64,000 nt of DNA. Source: Algoriphagus boritolerans DSM 17298 = JCM 18970. Lineage in GTDB: Bacteria > Bacteroidota > Bacteroidia > Cytophagales > Cyclobacteriaceae. The stretch covers positions 429,192 through 493,191 of the forward strand of contig NZ_FNVR01000001.1 in assembly GCF_900108085.1 (NCBI RefSeq), given 5' to 3'. The position numbers and the translations under genes are program-made. Below, one piece after another: positions 25,690 through 34,560 of the stretch; position 1 is the stretch's first letter, and the number at the start of each line of letters is the position of its first letter. The notes under the pieces were generated by a model. That model was not told the origin of the DNA. It saw only the letters and a program-made list of their open reading frames with translations, and searched no databases.

Positions 25690-26190
25690 AATCGAGGTTC
25701 GTGAGTAGCTTTGCCATTTTTTAAAAATTAGACTGCCTTAAAATCGGACACTTTTGTTCGGACGGTCTTTAGGTTGTTTTACCCTTGATAGCAAGGCTCG
25801 GTTTTCATTTTTTTTTAACACGACAGCGATCTCGTCGCCTCCTCCCCGGTTAAATATGATCCCGCTGATAGCCGCAGAAAAAGACGCTGATTTTCGCAGA
25901 TTATTTCCCACAAATCTGACAGCCGTCAGGTAGGTTTTCCCAAGAAAAAGCCACAGGCAATCAAAGATTTCCCTGATTGGCTAATAAACAAAAAGCTTTA
26001 GCTTTTCTCCGTGTTCTCCAGCGTGATTGAATTTGCTGAATGGTACGTATTTCTCATGGTGTTCAAAGAAACCCAAATCTTTTTCTTTTTTCTCTGTGGT
26101 AAAAAATCCATGAAACACAGAAATAAAGCAAATATTATTTACCTTTTAGTTTATATTCATAAATTAAGTTGCTGAATTGACCGGATTTTA
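25690..26190. other. Gene-free stretch upstream of the plug-domain protein
   Basis: About 500 bp with no plausible gene. It has the look of worn repeat DNA: ccgcagaaaaagacgctgat near 25876 and similar gctgattttcgcagatt pieces common between Bacteroidota genes, plus an aaaaagctttagcttttc inverted repeat near 25990. The promoter of the gene at 26191 is presumably in the AT-rich last 80 bp. Confidence 0.5.
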
Positions 26191-28965
26191 ATGCGCCAAT
26201 TATTTTTCATTTGGATTTTTCTTGCTTCAGGTTTCAGTTTTTCGCAAACTATTACTGGCGTTGTAAAGGAAAAGGGCAGCGAACTGCCACTACCCTTTGC
26301 AAACGTATTCATCAATAATACCACTATCGGAGCAGCGACAGATGTATATGGTAAATTTATCATCACTGGAACTATTCCCGATCAGTTTGAGCTGGTTGCT
26401 TCTTTTGTGGGGTATGGCACTGTCAGCGTAATAATTAACCGTAAGGGAAAGCCGTTGATTACTCAAAATTTTGAATTGGAATTGCTGGAGGATAACCTCT
26501 CAGAGATTGAACTGAAGGCAAAGCGGGATAAGTCCTGGGAGCGAAATCTTAAAAAGTTTAAGGAGGTTTTCCTGGCTGTACCTGACGATCCCTATGGAAA
26601 AGACATTGAAATTCTGAACCCCTGGGTCTTGGACTTTTCGACAGTAAAGCCGGATAATGGGTTTAACTATACGCAAGCCACGGCGCAGATGCCATTGCAG
26701 TTGGTTAACAATGCCTTGGGCTATCAGATTGATTTTTATTTGCAGGATTTTCGGATGCTGCGCAACGCTTCACGATTTTTCGGACAGGCATTTTACAAAA
26801 CTCTTGAGCCTGAGGATTCCCTGTTGGAATCAAGATGGAAAGAGGGCAGGGAGCTGAATTATCAAAATTCGGTAAGGCATTTGGCACTTTCGCTTTTGTT
26901 GAAAAACTCAGGTGCTCAGGGTTTTGAATTTTATCAGGCAAATACCGGTATACCAAAGGAGAACCGAACAAATGATTTTTACTACGAACTGAAAAAATCC
27001 ATCATTCCGGTCAATCTGGAACTCATCTATACCAAGCCACTTGGGAATGGGATTTACCGGATTTTTCTTCCCGAAAGAATGGAAGTCCATCATCTGAACA
27101 AGCCTTGGCCGAATGATTATTACACCAATATTTATCATGCGATTTCATGGATTTGGGCGCCATCGGGATATTTTGACGTAGATCGAAAAGGGACATTACT
27201 TCATCCGACGCAATTGGTCCTTTCCGGATTTATAGGGAGGCAGCGTATGGCACGCTCTCTTCCGCTGGATTTTGTGCCGGATAAAAGCTTCGATGGATTA
27301 TTGGAGGAATTGGATGTTTTTCAGAATCGGTACATTTCGCTCAACAACCTTCGCGAAACACCCTGGATTAGCTTGAATAAGCCATTTTACTACCCAGGCG
27401 AGAGCCTTTGGCTAGGAGGTGAGATGCTTTATCAAAACCCTGCTAGGCAGGATACACTCAGTAGAGTGCTCTATGTGGATGTTTTGAATGATCAAATGAA
27501 AGTACTTCATCATGAATCCTTTCCCATCACCAAAGGAAAAATTACAGGTGGCATTTCACTTTCAGATACCTTAAAAAAGGGAGATTACTTGCTTCGGGCG
27601 TATACTCGATGGAGTCTCAACTTTGGTGAAATGGATATTTTCCAACTCCCGTTTCCAGTTCTAAATCCCAATGAAACGATTGAACTCCGGGAAGAAACCG
27701 AAGAGGAACTGTTTGGGGATATTGTGGTAAAGCCTGACTATTCACTCTCGGATTCGGTTTTCTACCGGGTGATGGATTTGGAGTTGAATTTTCAGGACAG
27801 CTATGAAAATTCGGTAGATGCCAGCTTTTTGCTCTCGGGTTTGGAAGGATCCGTTATGGCAGAGCTGGATCCAAATTTCCGATTGGAGGATAGGTTGAAT
27901 TGGCTGGATAAGCCTCTAGCGGAGGGTTTTGACAGTGAGTTGCCTTTTGATATTGAGTATGGAATCACTGTTGAAGGAAAGTTTACACCGGATAAGAAGC
28001 GGGCATCTTTAGTTTCAAAAATTACCCTGGTAAGGGGGGATTTGGAGGATTATGGTCAGGTGGATTCCGATTCTTCCGGGAGATTTTGGGCTTCGGGGCT
28101 TTATTTTTTGGACACTGCCCTGATTGCGATCGCCGCTATGGATGATAAACTCAGGCCTTACGGAAAAGTGGAGGTACTTCCATTTAGCCCGCCTTTGTTC
28201 AAAGGTTCCTTTCCCAAGGTCAGGTATCAAGTGAAAGAGATTTCCAACGAAGCTGAGTCTATGCTGGACTTTTCAGGGGATTTCATTCAGTTGGAGGAAT
28301 TTGTGAAAGAGGAGGTAAAGGAAAAGGAAACGATGGCTGAACGAAATTATGGGTATGGTGAACCTTCACGACAATTAAGACAAGAGGATTTGGAGAAGTT
28401 GACATGGGAACAGATCTATGGAAAATTGTCCATAGGAGGGAAACTATTTGGAAACTATAATTATGGGGAGAAAGTAGGTTCTCCATTGATAATTTTAGAT
28501 GGTAAAAATTATCCATTTCTCACGGGGCTTGAAATTGAAGAATTATTGGGGGGTTTAGAACCTTCTCAATTGGAATCAATTAAAGTGTATTCAAGCCCAT
28601 CCGACAAAGCCATTTTTGGAATGGCCGGATACTCGGGTGTAATCATGATTGAGACCAAAAAGGGCTTCAGAACCGGTCCTGATTCTGATCGGAAATTCAA
28701 TTCTGAAGGATTCCAGATTTTCCCCGTAAAGGGTTTTTCAAGTTTTTCTGAATTTCTCAAAAACCCTCCGCCTGACCAATACCTCAGAAAAAAGCCTACG
28801 ATATATTGGGATCCTGATGCGAATACTTCAGAAGGGGTTTATAAGACCCAAGTCAAAGTGCCTTATGGCATAAATCAGCTTAGAATTCGCCTGGAAGGAA
28901 GAACACTAGATGGGGAAGCTTTCTATAAAACTCTTAAGATCGAGATTCAACTGGATCGTTTATAG
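26191..28965 (+). CDS. Carboxypeptidase-regulatory-domain / TonB-plug-like surface protein
   Basis: A 924-residue exported protein. A signal peptide (about 1-18, ending SFSQ) is followed by a CarboxypepD_reg-like beta domain (TITGVVKEKGSELPLPFANV, about 20-100), a long middle region without recognised family, a macroglobulin-like beta section (about 385-640), and a plug-like segment (LDGKNYPFLTGLEIEELLGG; SIKVYSSPSDKAIFGMAGYSG; VIMIETKKG, about 770-835). There is no TonB-dependent barrel after the plug. Proteins of this build are common in Bacteroidota and thought to act at the outer membrane; the role is unknown. Its end overlaps the convergent nucleotidyltransferase gene by 19 bp. Confidence 0.75.
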   Translation: MRQLFFIWIFLASGFSFSQTITGVVKEKGSELPLPFANVFINNTTIGAATDVYGKFIITGTIPDQFELVASFVGYGTVSVIINRKGKPLITQNFELELLEDNLSEIELKAKRDKSWERNLKKFKEVFLAVPDDPYGKDIEILNPWVLDFSTVKPDNGFNYTQATAQMPLQLVNNALGYQIDFYLQDFRMLRNASRFFGQAFYKTLEPEDSLLESRWKEGRELNYQNSVRHLALSLLLKNSGAQGFEFYQANTGIPKENRTNDFYYELKKSIIPVNLELIYTKPLGNGIYRIFLPERMEVHHLNKPWPNDYYTNIYHAISWIWAPSGYFDVDRKGTLLHPTQLVLSGFIGRQRMARSLPLDFVPDKSFDGLLEELDVFQNRYISLNNLRETPWISLNKPFYYPGESLWLGGEMLYQNPARQDTLSRVLYVDVLNDQMKVLHHESFPITKGKITGGISLSDTLKKGDYLLRAYTRWSLNFGEMDIFQLPFPVLNPNETIELREETEEELFGDIVVKPDYSLSDSVFYRVMDLELNFQDSYENSVDASFLLSGLEGSVMAELDPNFRLEDRLNWLDKPLAEGFDSELPFDIEYGITVEGKFTPDKKRASLVSKITLVRGDLEDYGQVDSDSSGRFWASGLYFLDTALIAIAAMDDKLRPYGKVEVLPFSPPLFKGSFPKVRYQVKEISNEAESMLDFSGDFIQLEEFVKEEVKEKETMAERNYGYGEPSRQLRQEDLEKLTWEQIYGKLSIGGKLFGNYNYGEKVGSPLIILDGKNYPFLTGLEIEELLGGLEPSQLESIKVYSSPSDKAIFGMAGYSGVIMIETKKGFRTGPDSDRKFNSEGFQIFPVKGFSSFSEFLKNPPPDQYLRKKPTIYWDPDANTSEGVYKTQVKVPYGINQLRIRLEGRTLDGEAFYKTLKIEIQLDRL

Positions 28966-29288
28966 ATCCTTTTTCCGACACGATCAATATGTTCCATAAG
29001 GGAATCATTATGGATTTGGTGAAGAATGGCTACATCAAAAAAGTAAGGCTGATAGCTGTCGTCCAAGTCATTCCAAAAGGAGAGTTGGTCTGCCAGTTTG
29101 AGAGTCTTTCCCACCAAAACCAAATCCACATCACTTCCAGGCCGATAGTTTCCTTTGGCCCTTGAACCGTAATCAATTATTTCTTCAATAGCCGGAATTT
29201 TTTGTGCAAAGCTTCGGATTTCCTCCAATTGCTCATCCTTCAATCCCAATTCGGATGCGGTAATTTCTTGTAGGGTGCAGGACTTCAT
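28947..29288 (-). CDS. MNT-type minimal nucleotidyltransferase (orphaned antitoxin)
   Basis: A 113-residue protein with the minimal nucleotidyltransferase signature: YGSRAKGNYRPGSDVDLVL (G-S-x10-DxD, about residues 41-59) and a third aspartate in FFDVAIL (about 87). MNT proteins pair with HEPN proteins as toxin-antitoxin modules in which MNT AMPylates HEPN. Here the upstream partner is reduced to about 33 codons, which end in an ATGA overlap with this start. The signature residues are intact, so the enzyme may still work. It ends 19 bp inside the convergent gene. Confidence 0.85.
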   Translation of the reverse strand: MKSCTLQEITASELGLKDEQLEEIRSFAQKIPAIEEIIDYGSRAKGNYRPGSDVDLVLVGKTLKLADQLSFWNDLDDSYQPYFFDVAILHQIHNDSLMEHIDRVGKRIYKRSS

Positions 29289-29384
29289 ACTATTTCTTCC
29301 AATTTTGTTATCAGTTGCTTAAAAAGCGAATAATACTGATTAATCACATCTTCCTCAATTGAATTGAAAATATTTGGTTTTGGA
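29285..29384 (-). pseudogene. C-terminal remnant of a HEPN / NT-substrate-binding protein
   Basis: The minus-strand frame that ends in TGA overlapping the MNT start reads DPKPNIFNSIEED, then VINQYYSLFKQLITKLEEIV. This is the sort of amphipathic last helix found in HEPN-family nucleotidyltransferase partners (HI0074/DUF86-like). There is no start codon, and the frame runs straight into the end of the M28 peptidase gene, so about three quarters of the protein is missing. The ATGA coupling to the MNT gene is the best evidence that it was the partner. Confidence 0.55.
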
Positions 29385-31478
29385 TCAAAGCAACTTACTC
29401 AGCTTGTCAATCTTTTTACTCAAGTTCAAAATCGCTTTCGCGTAGCGCGAATCCCATTTTTCCAGTCTTGCGGTGTTTTTGATCGCAACCTCATATTGAA
29501 TACCCGGAAGGATCCAGGAAGCATAGCCTGAAAACGGATCATTGCACACATAGAGCGACTTATACCATTCCCCGTAATACATTCCTTTGGGATCGATCCA
29601 GCTTTTTTCCAAACCAATCAGTCCGGTATTGATTTTTTGAAGCGCTTTTGCTGACAGATTTTGGCTGGATAGTCCTTCTTCCAAAGCTTTTTGGTAGGCG
29701 GTCGAACTTGCCTCCAATTTCGACAAGGCGGCATTCACCTGATCAAATTCGCTAAAGTTGGAATCGATGGTTTTTACATTTTTCACAGCTTGCTCAAAGT
29801 GCCCTTTCAGATCTTTTGCATAGCGTGGTACATCATAGGGTATCACTGCGGCATTCGCCTGTCTCAAGGCTACTAAACCAAACAGTTGGGCTACGGCACC
29901 TCCCATTTTGAAGCTAGGGTCTACGAATTTTGAATAATAGTGGAAGTTATCATAATTACTATGATAGGCAGTCGGTCCACCGGAACCTCCACTCAGTGAT
30001 GGAACGCCTACATGCATGTAGAACGCGATATGGTCCGATCCTCCGCCCAGATTCCCGATTCTTGGTTCAGGGCTTTGTCCTGCCCAAATGTCAAACACAG
30101 ATTTTGCCGAATCAGGATAGGTTACTTCTTTGGAAGCGTCGATGATGAGTTTTTTCAAGGTCGGAGCAGCGGATGCACCAAAGTTTCTTCCTGATACACC
30201 CCCGTCAAAGTTCATATAGGAAATTGCCTTTGCACCTAGTTCTTTTTTCAAGTGCTCCACCCATTCTGTAGAACCAATTACGCCCTGCTCCTCGGCATCC
30301 CAATGTCCGATCAGAATGGATCGGGATGGCTTTTGGCCTTTTTTATACAATTCTCCCAAAGCTTCCGCAAAAGTCAACAACATGGCAGTTCCCGAATTGG
30401 GATCTGTTGCTCCAAAAGACCAGGCATCGTAATGGCTACCCAAGATGATCCACTCATCCGGAAATTCACTTCCTTCGAACGTTCCAATGACATTGTTTGC
30501 GCGGATAAAGTCCGGCTTTTGATCGACCATAACCCGAACCTTCAGTTCTGAACCGCCCGTGATTCGGTATTTGAAAGGTAGACCACCTTGCCAGGCTTCA
30601 GAAACTTCCGATCCGGTCATCCGGCTCAATATTTCTTTTGCAGCTCCATATCCGATTGGAGTCACAGGAATGGTGTGGAATGCTACATCTTTTGGATCCA
30701 ACCGATCCACTTTCTCTGGTCCATCGAGCGGAAGGGCAGGTCTATTTGGTGTAAGCGGGTCTCCCGTGTAGTCCAAGGTGAGCATGGAGCCTCTTTGGAT
30801 GGTAGTTTCGTTGAAAAACGGGCCTTTTGGATAGACTTCACCCCGGGTAAAGCCTGAGTCCTTAGGATCAGTGTACACGACCAATCCAATCATGCCATAT
30901 TGCTCAGCGTACTTGGCTTTGTACCCACGAAAATTGCCTCCATACCGTGCAATGGCAATTTTTCCTTCAAGAGGAACACCCATTTCGGCCAATTTCATAA
31001 AGTCTTCGCGTGTGCCATAATTCACATACACCACCTCAGCTGTCACGTCTCCACTACCTGAGAAGGCATTGAATCCCAAATGAAGCCTTGGATCATCGGA
31101 AAATGGATCTTCCGGTAAGGCTCCTTCTTTTTGGGAAAGTGTCAACTGTACCGGAGAGATGATTTGCAATTCAGATTTACCCGGATGATTGGGTAGATAG
31201 ACGTCATAAGGCCAAACTTTGACATTCATACCTGCATCTCCCATGATTTTCACCAAGTAATCCTTGACGAGTTCGTTTTCGGGTGTTCCGGCGATGTGCG
31301 GGTTTTTGGTGAGTTCAGTCAGGTGAACTTTAAACCGATCAAAATTGACTGCATTGAGATAGTCGGTTTCAAATTTCTGCTGCTCCGCAACTTGCGAAGG
31401 TAAAAAGCCATCCTGCTGTGCAAATGCCCCCGTGGCAAGGAGGGAAGAAATGGTTAAGGTGAGTAAGGTCTTTTTCAT
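29385..31478 (-). CDS. M28 peptidase, glutamate carboxypeptidase II-like
   Basis: 697 residues. A signal peptide (about 1-20, ending GAFAQ) is followed by an N-terminal part of the catalytic fold, a PA domain (about 120-260, with GKIAIARYGGNFRGYKAKYA), the M28 core with GSHYDAWSFGATDPNSG (about 348; zinc His/Asp), WDAEEQGVIGSTEW (about 394; catalytic Glu pair) and a SDHIAF zinc histidine (about 485), and a helical TFR-dimer-like C-terminus. The layout matches PSMA/NAALADase-type exported carboxypeptidases cutting acidic C-terminal residues. It lies downstream of the amidohydrolase trio on the same strand but behind a terminator, so it is probably transcribed separately. Confidence 0.9.
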   Translation of the reverse strand: MKKTLLTLTISSLLATGAFAQQDGFLPSQVAEQQKFETDYLNAVNFDRFKVHLTELTKNPHIAGTPENELVKDYLVKIMGDAGMNVKVWPYDVYLPNHPGKSELQIISPVQLTLSQKEGALPEDPFSDDPRLHLGFNAFSGSGDVTAEVVYVNYGTREDFMKLAEMGVPLEGKIAIARYGGNFRGYKAKYAEQYGMIGLVVYTDPKDSGFTRGEVYPKGPFFNETTIQRGSMLTLDYTGDPLTPNRPALPLDGPEKVDRLDPKDVAFHTIPVTPIGYGAAKEILSRMTGSEVSEAWQGGLPFKYRITGGSELKVRVMVDQKPDFIRANNVIGTFEGSEFPDEWIILGSHYDAWSFGATDPNSGTAMLLTFAEALGELYKKGQKPSRSILIGHWDAEEQGVIGSTEWVEHLKKELGAKAISYMNFDGGVSGRNFGASAAPTLKKLIIDASKEVTYPDSAKSVFDIWAGQSPEPRIGNLGGGSDHIAFYMHVGVPSLSGGSGGPTAYHSNYDNFHYYSKFVDPSFKMGGAVAQLFGLVALRQANAAVIPYDVPRYAKDLKGHFEQAVKNVKTIDSNFSEFDQVNAALSKLEASSTAYQKALEEGLSSQNLSAKALQKINTGLIGLEKSWIDPKGMYYGEWYKSLYVCNDPFSGYASWILPGIQYEVAIKNTARLEKWDSRYAKAILNLSKKIDKLSKLL

Positions 31479-31842
31479 TTTTGAATTGGAAGATTGTAAA
31501 ATTGAAAGATTGAAAAATTGGGCTATGAATTTCGTGGTAAAATCAATTTTTTAAAATGAATTTCCAAAATGACTTCAGACGCCAAATTTCATTTTGATTA
31601 CACCTCGACTTCGCTCGGTGACCGTTTGTTTTTTTTAAAGGAGGGGAGAAAATGCGGCGCAGCCACATTTTCTCCCCTCCTTGTCTTAATTCTAAATCCG
31701 GAGGCCGAGCGGAGTCGAGGTCATTTTTTTAAAATTAAGGTGGAAAGTTAGCTGAAAATCAATTTTTCAATATTCAAATTTTCCAATTTTTCAATCAACA
31801 TCAAAAAAGGCCACAGAATCAATTTCCATGGCCTTTTTGATT
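31479..31842. other. Intergenic stretch with nested inverted repeats
   Basis: Holds a two-level inverted repeat. The outer 17-bp arms at 31602-31618 and 31705-31721 (acctcgacttcgctcgg and its complement, one mismatch) enclose perfect 17-bp inner arms at 31638-31654 and 31666-31682 (aaggaggggagaaaatg). The outer arms belong to the GAGCGGAGTCGAGG-type element dispersed in many Bacteroidota genomes. A separate terminator lies at 31803-31838. No gene. Confidence 0.7.
31803..31838 (-). terminator. Intrinsic terminator of the amidohydrolase operon
   Basis: On the minus strand, aaaaaggcca and tggcctttttt form a 10-bp stem around a 14-nt loop, ending in a T run, directly after the stop of the amidohydrolase at 31843. 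The A-rich 5' arm makes it potentially bidirectional. Confidence 0.75.
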
Positions 31843-33144
31843 TTAGTTCGCTTTCAAGCCGGGAGATCGCTCAAGAAACTCCTGATACAATCGAATGTGC
31901 CTGTTGGACATCGGAATCCTATATCCATCAATAAATACATGGTGAATCTGAGAGCTGGTCTCCAAAGGATCACCCGTGGACACGATCAGATTTGCGCGCT
32001 TACCGGCTTCTACTGATCCGTATTGATCGGCGATTCCGAAAATTTCGGCTGCATTAATCGTGATTGCTTTCAAAGCCTCTTCCTTCCCCAATCCATAAGC
32101 TGCAGCAAAAGCTGCATGGAATGGGAGATTTCTCACATTCTCTTCCTCATCTGTTCGTAGGGCGACTTTCACACCGGCTTTTGCCATTTTACCAGCATTG
32201 GCATAAGGCGTGTCATAGCGGTCTGACTGTCGGGTAGGAAGATCCTGCACCGGTCCTGTGATGACAGGAATCCCGGCTTTGGCAATCTCCTCCGCTACTC
32301 TCCAGCCTTCTGCCACACCTGAGAAGATCACTTTGATATTTTTACCTTCTACCCATTTGATCGCATTCTGAATATCAGAAGCTGCGTCTACGACGATTAA
32401 CAGCGGGAGCTCCCCTGAAACTGCCTTTGACAACTGATCCATTTCAGGGTAGTATTGCAATTCAGCACCGGCTTTCTTTAAATCCGTATATTTTTCGGCA
32501 TTTTCCCAGATTTCATTGGCCTCTTTGAGGGATTTTTCAGCGTCTTTTTTGACATCTTCATCCGACCTGCGGTCAAATCGACCACGACGCCCTGAGCTTG
32601 GGAAATTCATCACCACTGCCTTAAACCCACCATACATCTGATCCGGCGTGTAGCCATTTAGATTGATCAAGGCAGCTGTGCCGGGGAAAAGTCCACCGGT
32701 TGGCACGGTCAAAACGGTGGTGACACCGGACACACGAGTGACTCCGATTGCCTCTGAGCTTGGATTCACGGTGGTCAAAGCCTGCATGTTGGGAGTAACA
32801 TTTCCGATTTCCGCATAATCCACCGTTTCCTGTACGGAACTTACTTCGACAAGTCCCAATCGGGTGCCGCTGTCGATCATTCCCGGATAGATATACATTC
32901 CGGAGCAGTCGATCACTTCGGCTCCATCCCCACTGAGATTGGTGCCGACTTGAGCGATTTTTCCATTCTCTACCAAAACAGACGTGTTGGTCAGCGTACC
33001 TTTGGTGACGGTCACCACCGTGGCATTTTGCAGGAGGAATTTTCCTGTACGGGGTTTTACAAATTCCCCGTCGATCTGTGCCATCGCTGCCACCGGAATT
33101 AGGGCAAGCATTGCGGCGCAAAAGGTTTTTAAAATTCTGTTCAT
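31843..33144 (-). CDS. Amidohydrolase-family protein lacking the HxH motif
   Basis: 433 residues with a signal peptide (about 1-22, ending AMAQ). It has the composite amidohydrolase fold: the beta-sandwich start (LLQNATVVTVTKGTLTNTSV), then a TIM-barrel-like body and a returning GKRANLIVSTGDPLETSSQI end. At the position of the metal-binding HxH on strand 1 it reads YPGMIDSGTRLG, and the strand-6 histidine is also absent (VIFSGVAEGW where the neighbour has LVLQHTNEGF). Metal hydrolase activity is therefore doubtful. It is last in a three-gene operon of paralogues; a partner or regulatory role for the catalytic middle gene is inference. Confidence 0.82.
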   Translation of the reverse strand: MNRILKTFCAAMLALIPVAAMAQIDGEFVKPRTGKFLLQNATVVTVTKGTLTNTSVLVENGKIAQVGTNLSGDGAEVIDCSGMYIYPGMIDSGTRLGLVEVSSVQETVDYAEIGNVTPNMQALTTVNPSSEAIGVTRVSGVTTVLTVPTGGLFPGTAALINLNGYTPDQMYGGFKAVVMNFPSSGRRGRFDRRSDEDVKKDAEKSLKEANEIWENAEKYTDLKKAGAELQYYPEMDQLSKAVSGELPLLIVVDAASDIQNAIKWVEGKNIKVIFSGVAEGWRVAEEIAKAGIPVITGPVQDLPTRQSDRYDTPYANAGKMAKAGVKVALRTDEEENVRNLPFHAAFAAAYGLGKEEALKAITINAAEIFGIADQYGSVEAGKRANLIVSTGDPLETSSQIHHVFIDGYRIPMSNRHIRLYQEFLERSPGLKAN

Positions 33145-33168
33145 GTTATGTCTGAATTTTCGCGGTGA

Positions 33169-34557
33169 TTAATGTTTTTCTTCAAGGAAAGCTCCCTGAA
33201 ATGCTTCAAAATAGGCGTCTACATCCTGGAGACAACGATGATCTTCCTCAGTACGAAGGAATATAGGTTCCACCATCTCAGTAGCACTTACAACCTGACG
33301 CTGGTCATCCGGATCTGCTTTGATGTCAAAGTATTTTACCCCGTCGACAAAAGTCATCTGGGGGACGGTGTAAGAAGAAAGCGGATGCCCTTCGAAAATC
33401 ACCAAATCAGCTTGTTTGCCCACTTCGATCGAACCTACTTTATCATCGATCCCCAATTGCCTGGCGGGATTGATGGTGATCATGGCCAAAGCTTCCTCAT
33501 CAGTCAAACCTCCATAACGCTGTGTCTTTGCTGCCTCATGATAAAGGTGACGGATCAATTCCGCAGAGTCAGAGTTGATGGAAGTGATGGCGCCGTTTCG
33601 CTGAAGGATGGCGGCATTGAAGGCGGTAGAATAATAGACCTCCATCTTGTAAGCCCACCAGTCCGCAAAAACAGAAGCACCCATGGTGTATTTGGCGATT
33701 TCAGGAGCTACTTTGAATCCTTCATTGGTATGCTGAAGTACAAGCTTGGTGATTCCAAAGTCCCTGGCAACATTGATCAGCATGTATATTTCATCAGCAC
33801 GATAGGAGTGGCAATGAATGATGATTTTGCCATCGAGGATGTCTGCCAAAGTTTGTAATCGTTCGTTGTAAGCAGGAGGGGTGAGAGTGTTGCCTTTCTG
33901 CGTTTTTGCAGCATTGTAGGTTTCCCAATTTTTCTTGTATTGCAGCGCTTCGCTAAAGCCGTTTCTCAACACCGCTTCCACACCCATTCGTGTTCTTGGC
34001 TGAATCCCGTTGCCTCGACCGTGAACCCGGGTTGGGTTTTCACCCAATGCAAACTTGATCGTGCGTGGTGCGTCCTCCATGATGATTTCCGAAGGATCTT
34101 TTGCTCCCCAGCGATGCTTCAGGGTGGCATTTTGTCCGCCGATGACGTTAGCCGAACCGTGCATGGCATGTGATATCGTCACTCCGCCTGCTAAAGCCCT
34201 GTAAATTCCGATTTCAAATGGATTAACCACATCTTTCATTCTTACCTCGGCAGTGATGGGAGAGGAGGCCTCGTTAACTACATCCAAGGCGACGTGAGAG
34301 TGTGCATCGATGATACCGGGCATGAGGTATTTGCCACTGGCATCGATGGTCTGAACTCCGGATGGTGCAGCAAGATTTTTACCTACTTGTTTGATAATTC
34401 CATCCTGAACCAAGACATCCGTGTTTTCCAGATTTCCCTTGGTAACAGTTAATACAGTTGCGTTTTTTATCAGGACGCTCCCTTTTTGAGTTTGGGCATG
34501 GGAATAGTTTAACCCCATTCCCAACAAAGCAACAAATATAAAATTGAGCTTTTTCAT
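33169..34557 (-). CDS. Exported amidohydrolase (imidazolonepropionase-like), catalytic
   Basis: 462 residues with a signal peptide (about 1-21, ending SHAQ). All metal ligands are present: H86-x-H88 in IIDAHSHVA, histidines 248/250 in IIIHCHSY, H276 in LVLQHTNEG and D330 in SINSDSAEL, so this is an active-looking subtype of the amidohydrolase superfamily. Sequences of this kind are broadly annotated as imidazolonepropionase-like or Xaa-Pro dipeptidase-like; export points to peptide or N-acyl substrates in the periplasm. It has tight spacing to both paralogues (3 bp upstream, 24 bp downstream), consistent with one operon. Confidence 0.87.
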   Translation of the reverse strand: MKKLNFIFVALLGMGLNYSHAQTQKGSVLIKNATVLTVTKGNLENTDVLVQDGIIKQVGKNLAAPSGVQTIDASGKYLMPGIIDAHSHVALDVVNEASSPITAEVRMKDVVNPFEIGIYRALAGGVTISHAMHGSANVIGGQNATLKHRWGAKDPSEIIMEDAPRTIKFALGENPTRVHGRGNGIQPRTRMGVEAVLRNGFSEALQYKKNWETYNAAKTQKGNTLTPPAYNERLQTLADILDGKIIIHCHSYRADEIYMLINVARDFGITKLVLQHTNEGFKVAPEIAKYTMGASVFADWWAYKMEVYYSTAFNAAILQRNGAITSINSDSAELIRHLYHEAAKTQRYGGLTDEEALAMITINPARQLGIDDKVGSIEVGKQADLVIFEGHPLSSYTVPQMTFVDGVKYFDIKADPDDQRQVVSATEMVEPIFLRTEEDHRCLQDVDAYFEAFQGAFLEEKH

Positions 34558-34560
34558 AGA

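Noticed and set aside
33172..33858. 228-residue + strand ORF antisense to the middle amidohydrolase
   Set aside because: The minus-strand frame carries all amidohydrolase motifs; the antisense frame has none.
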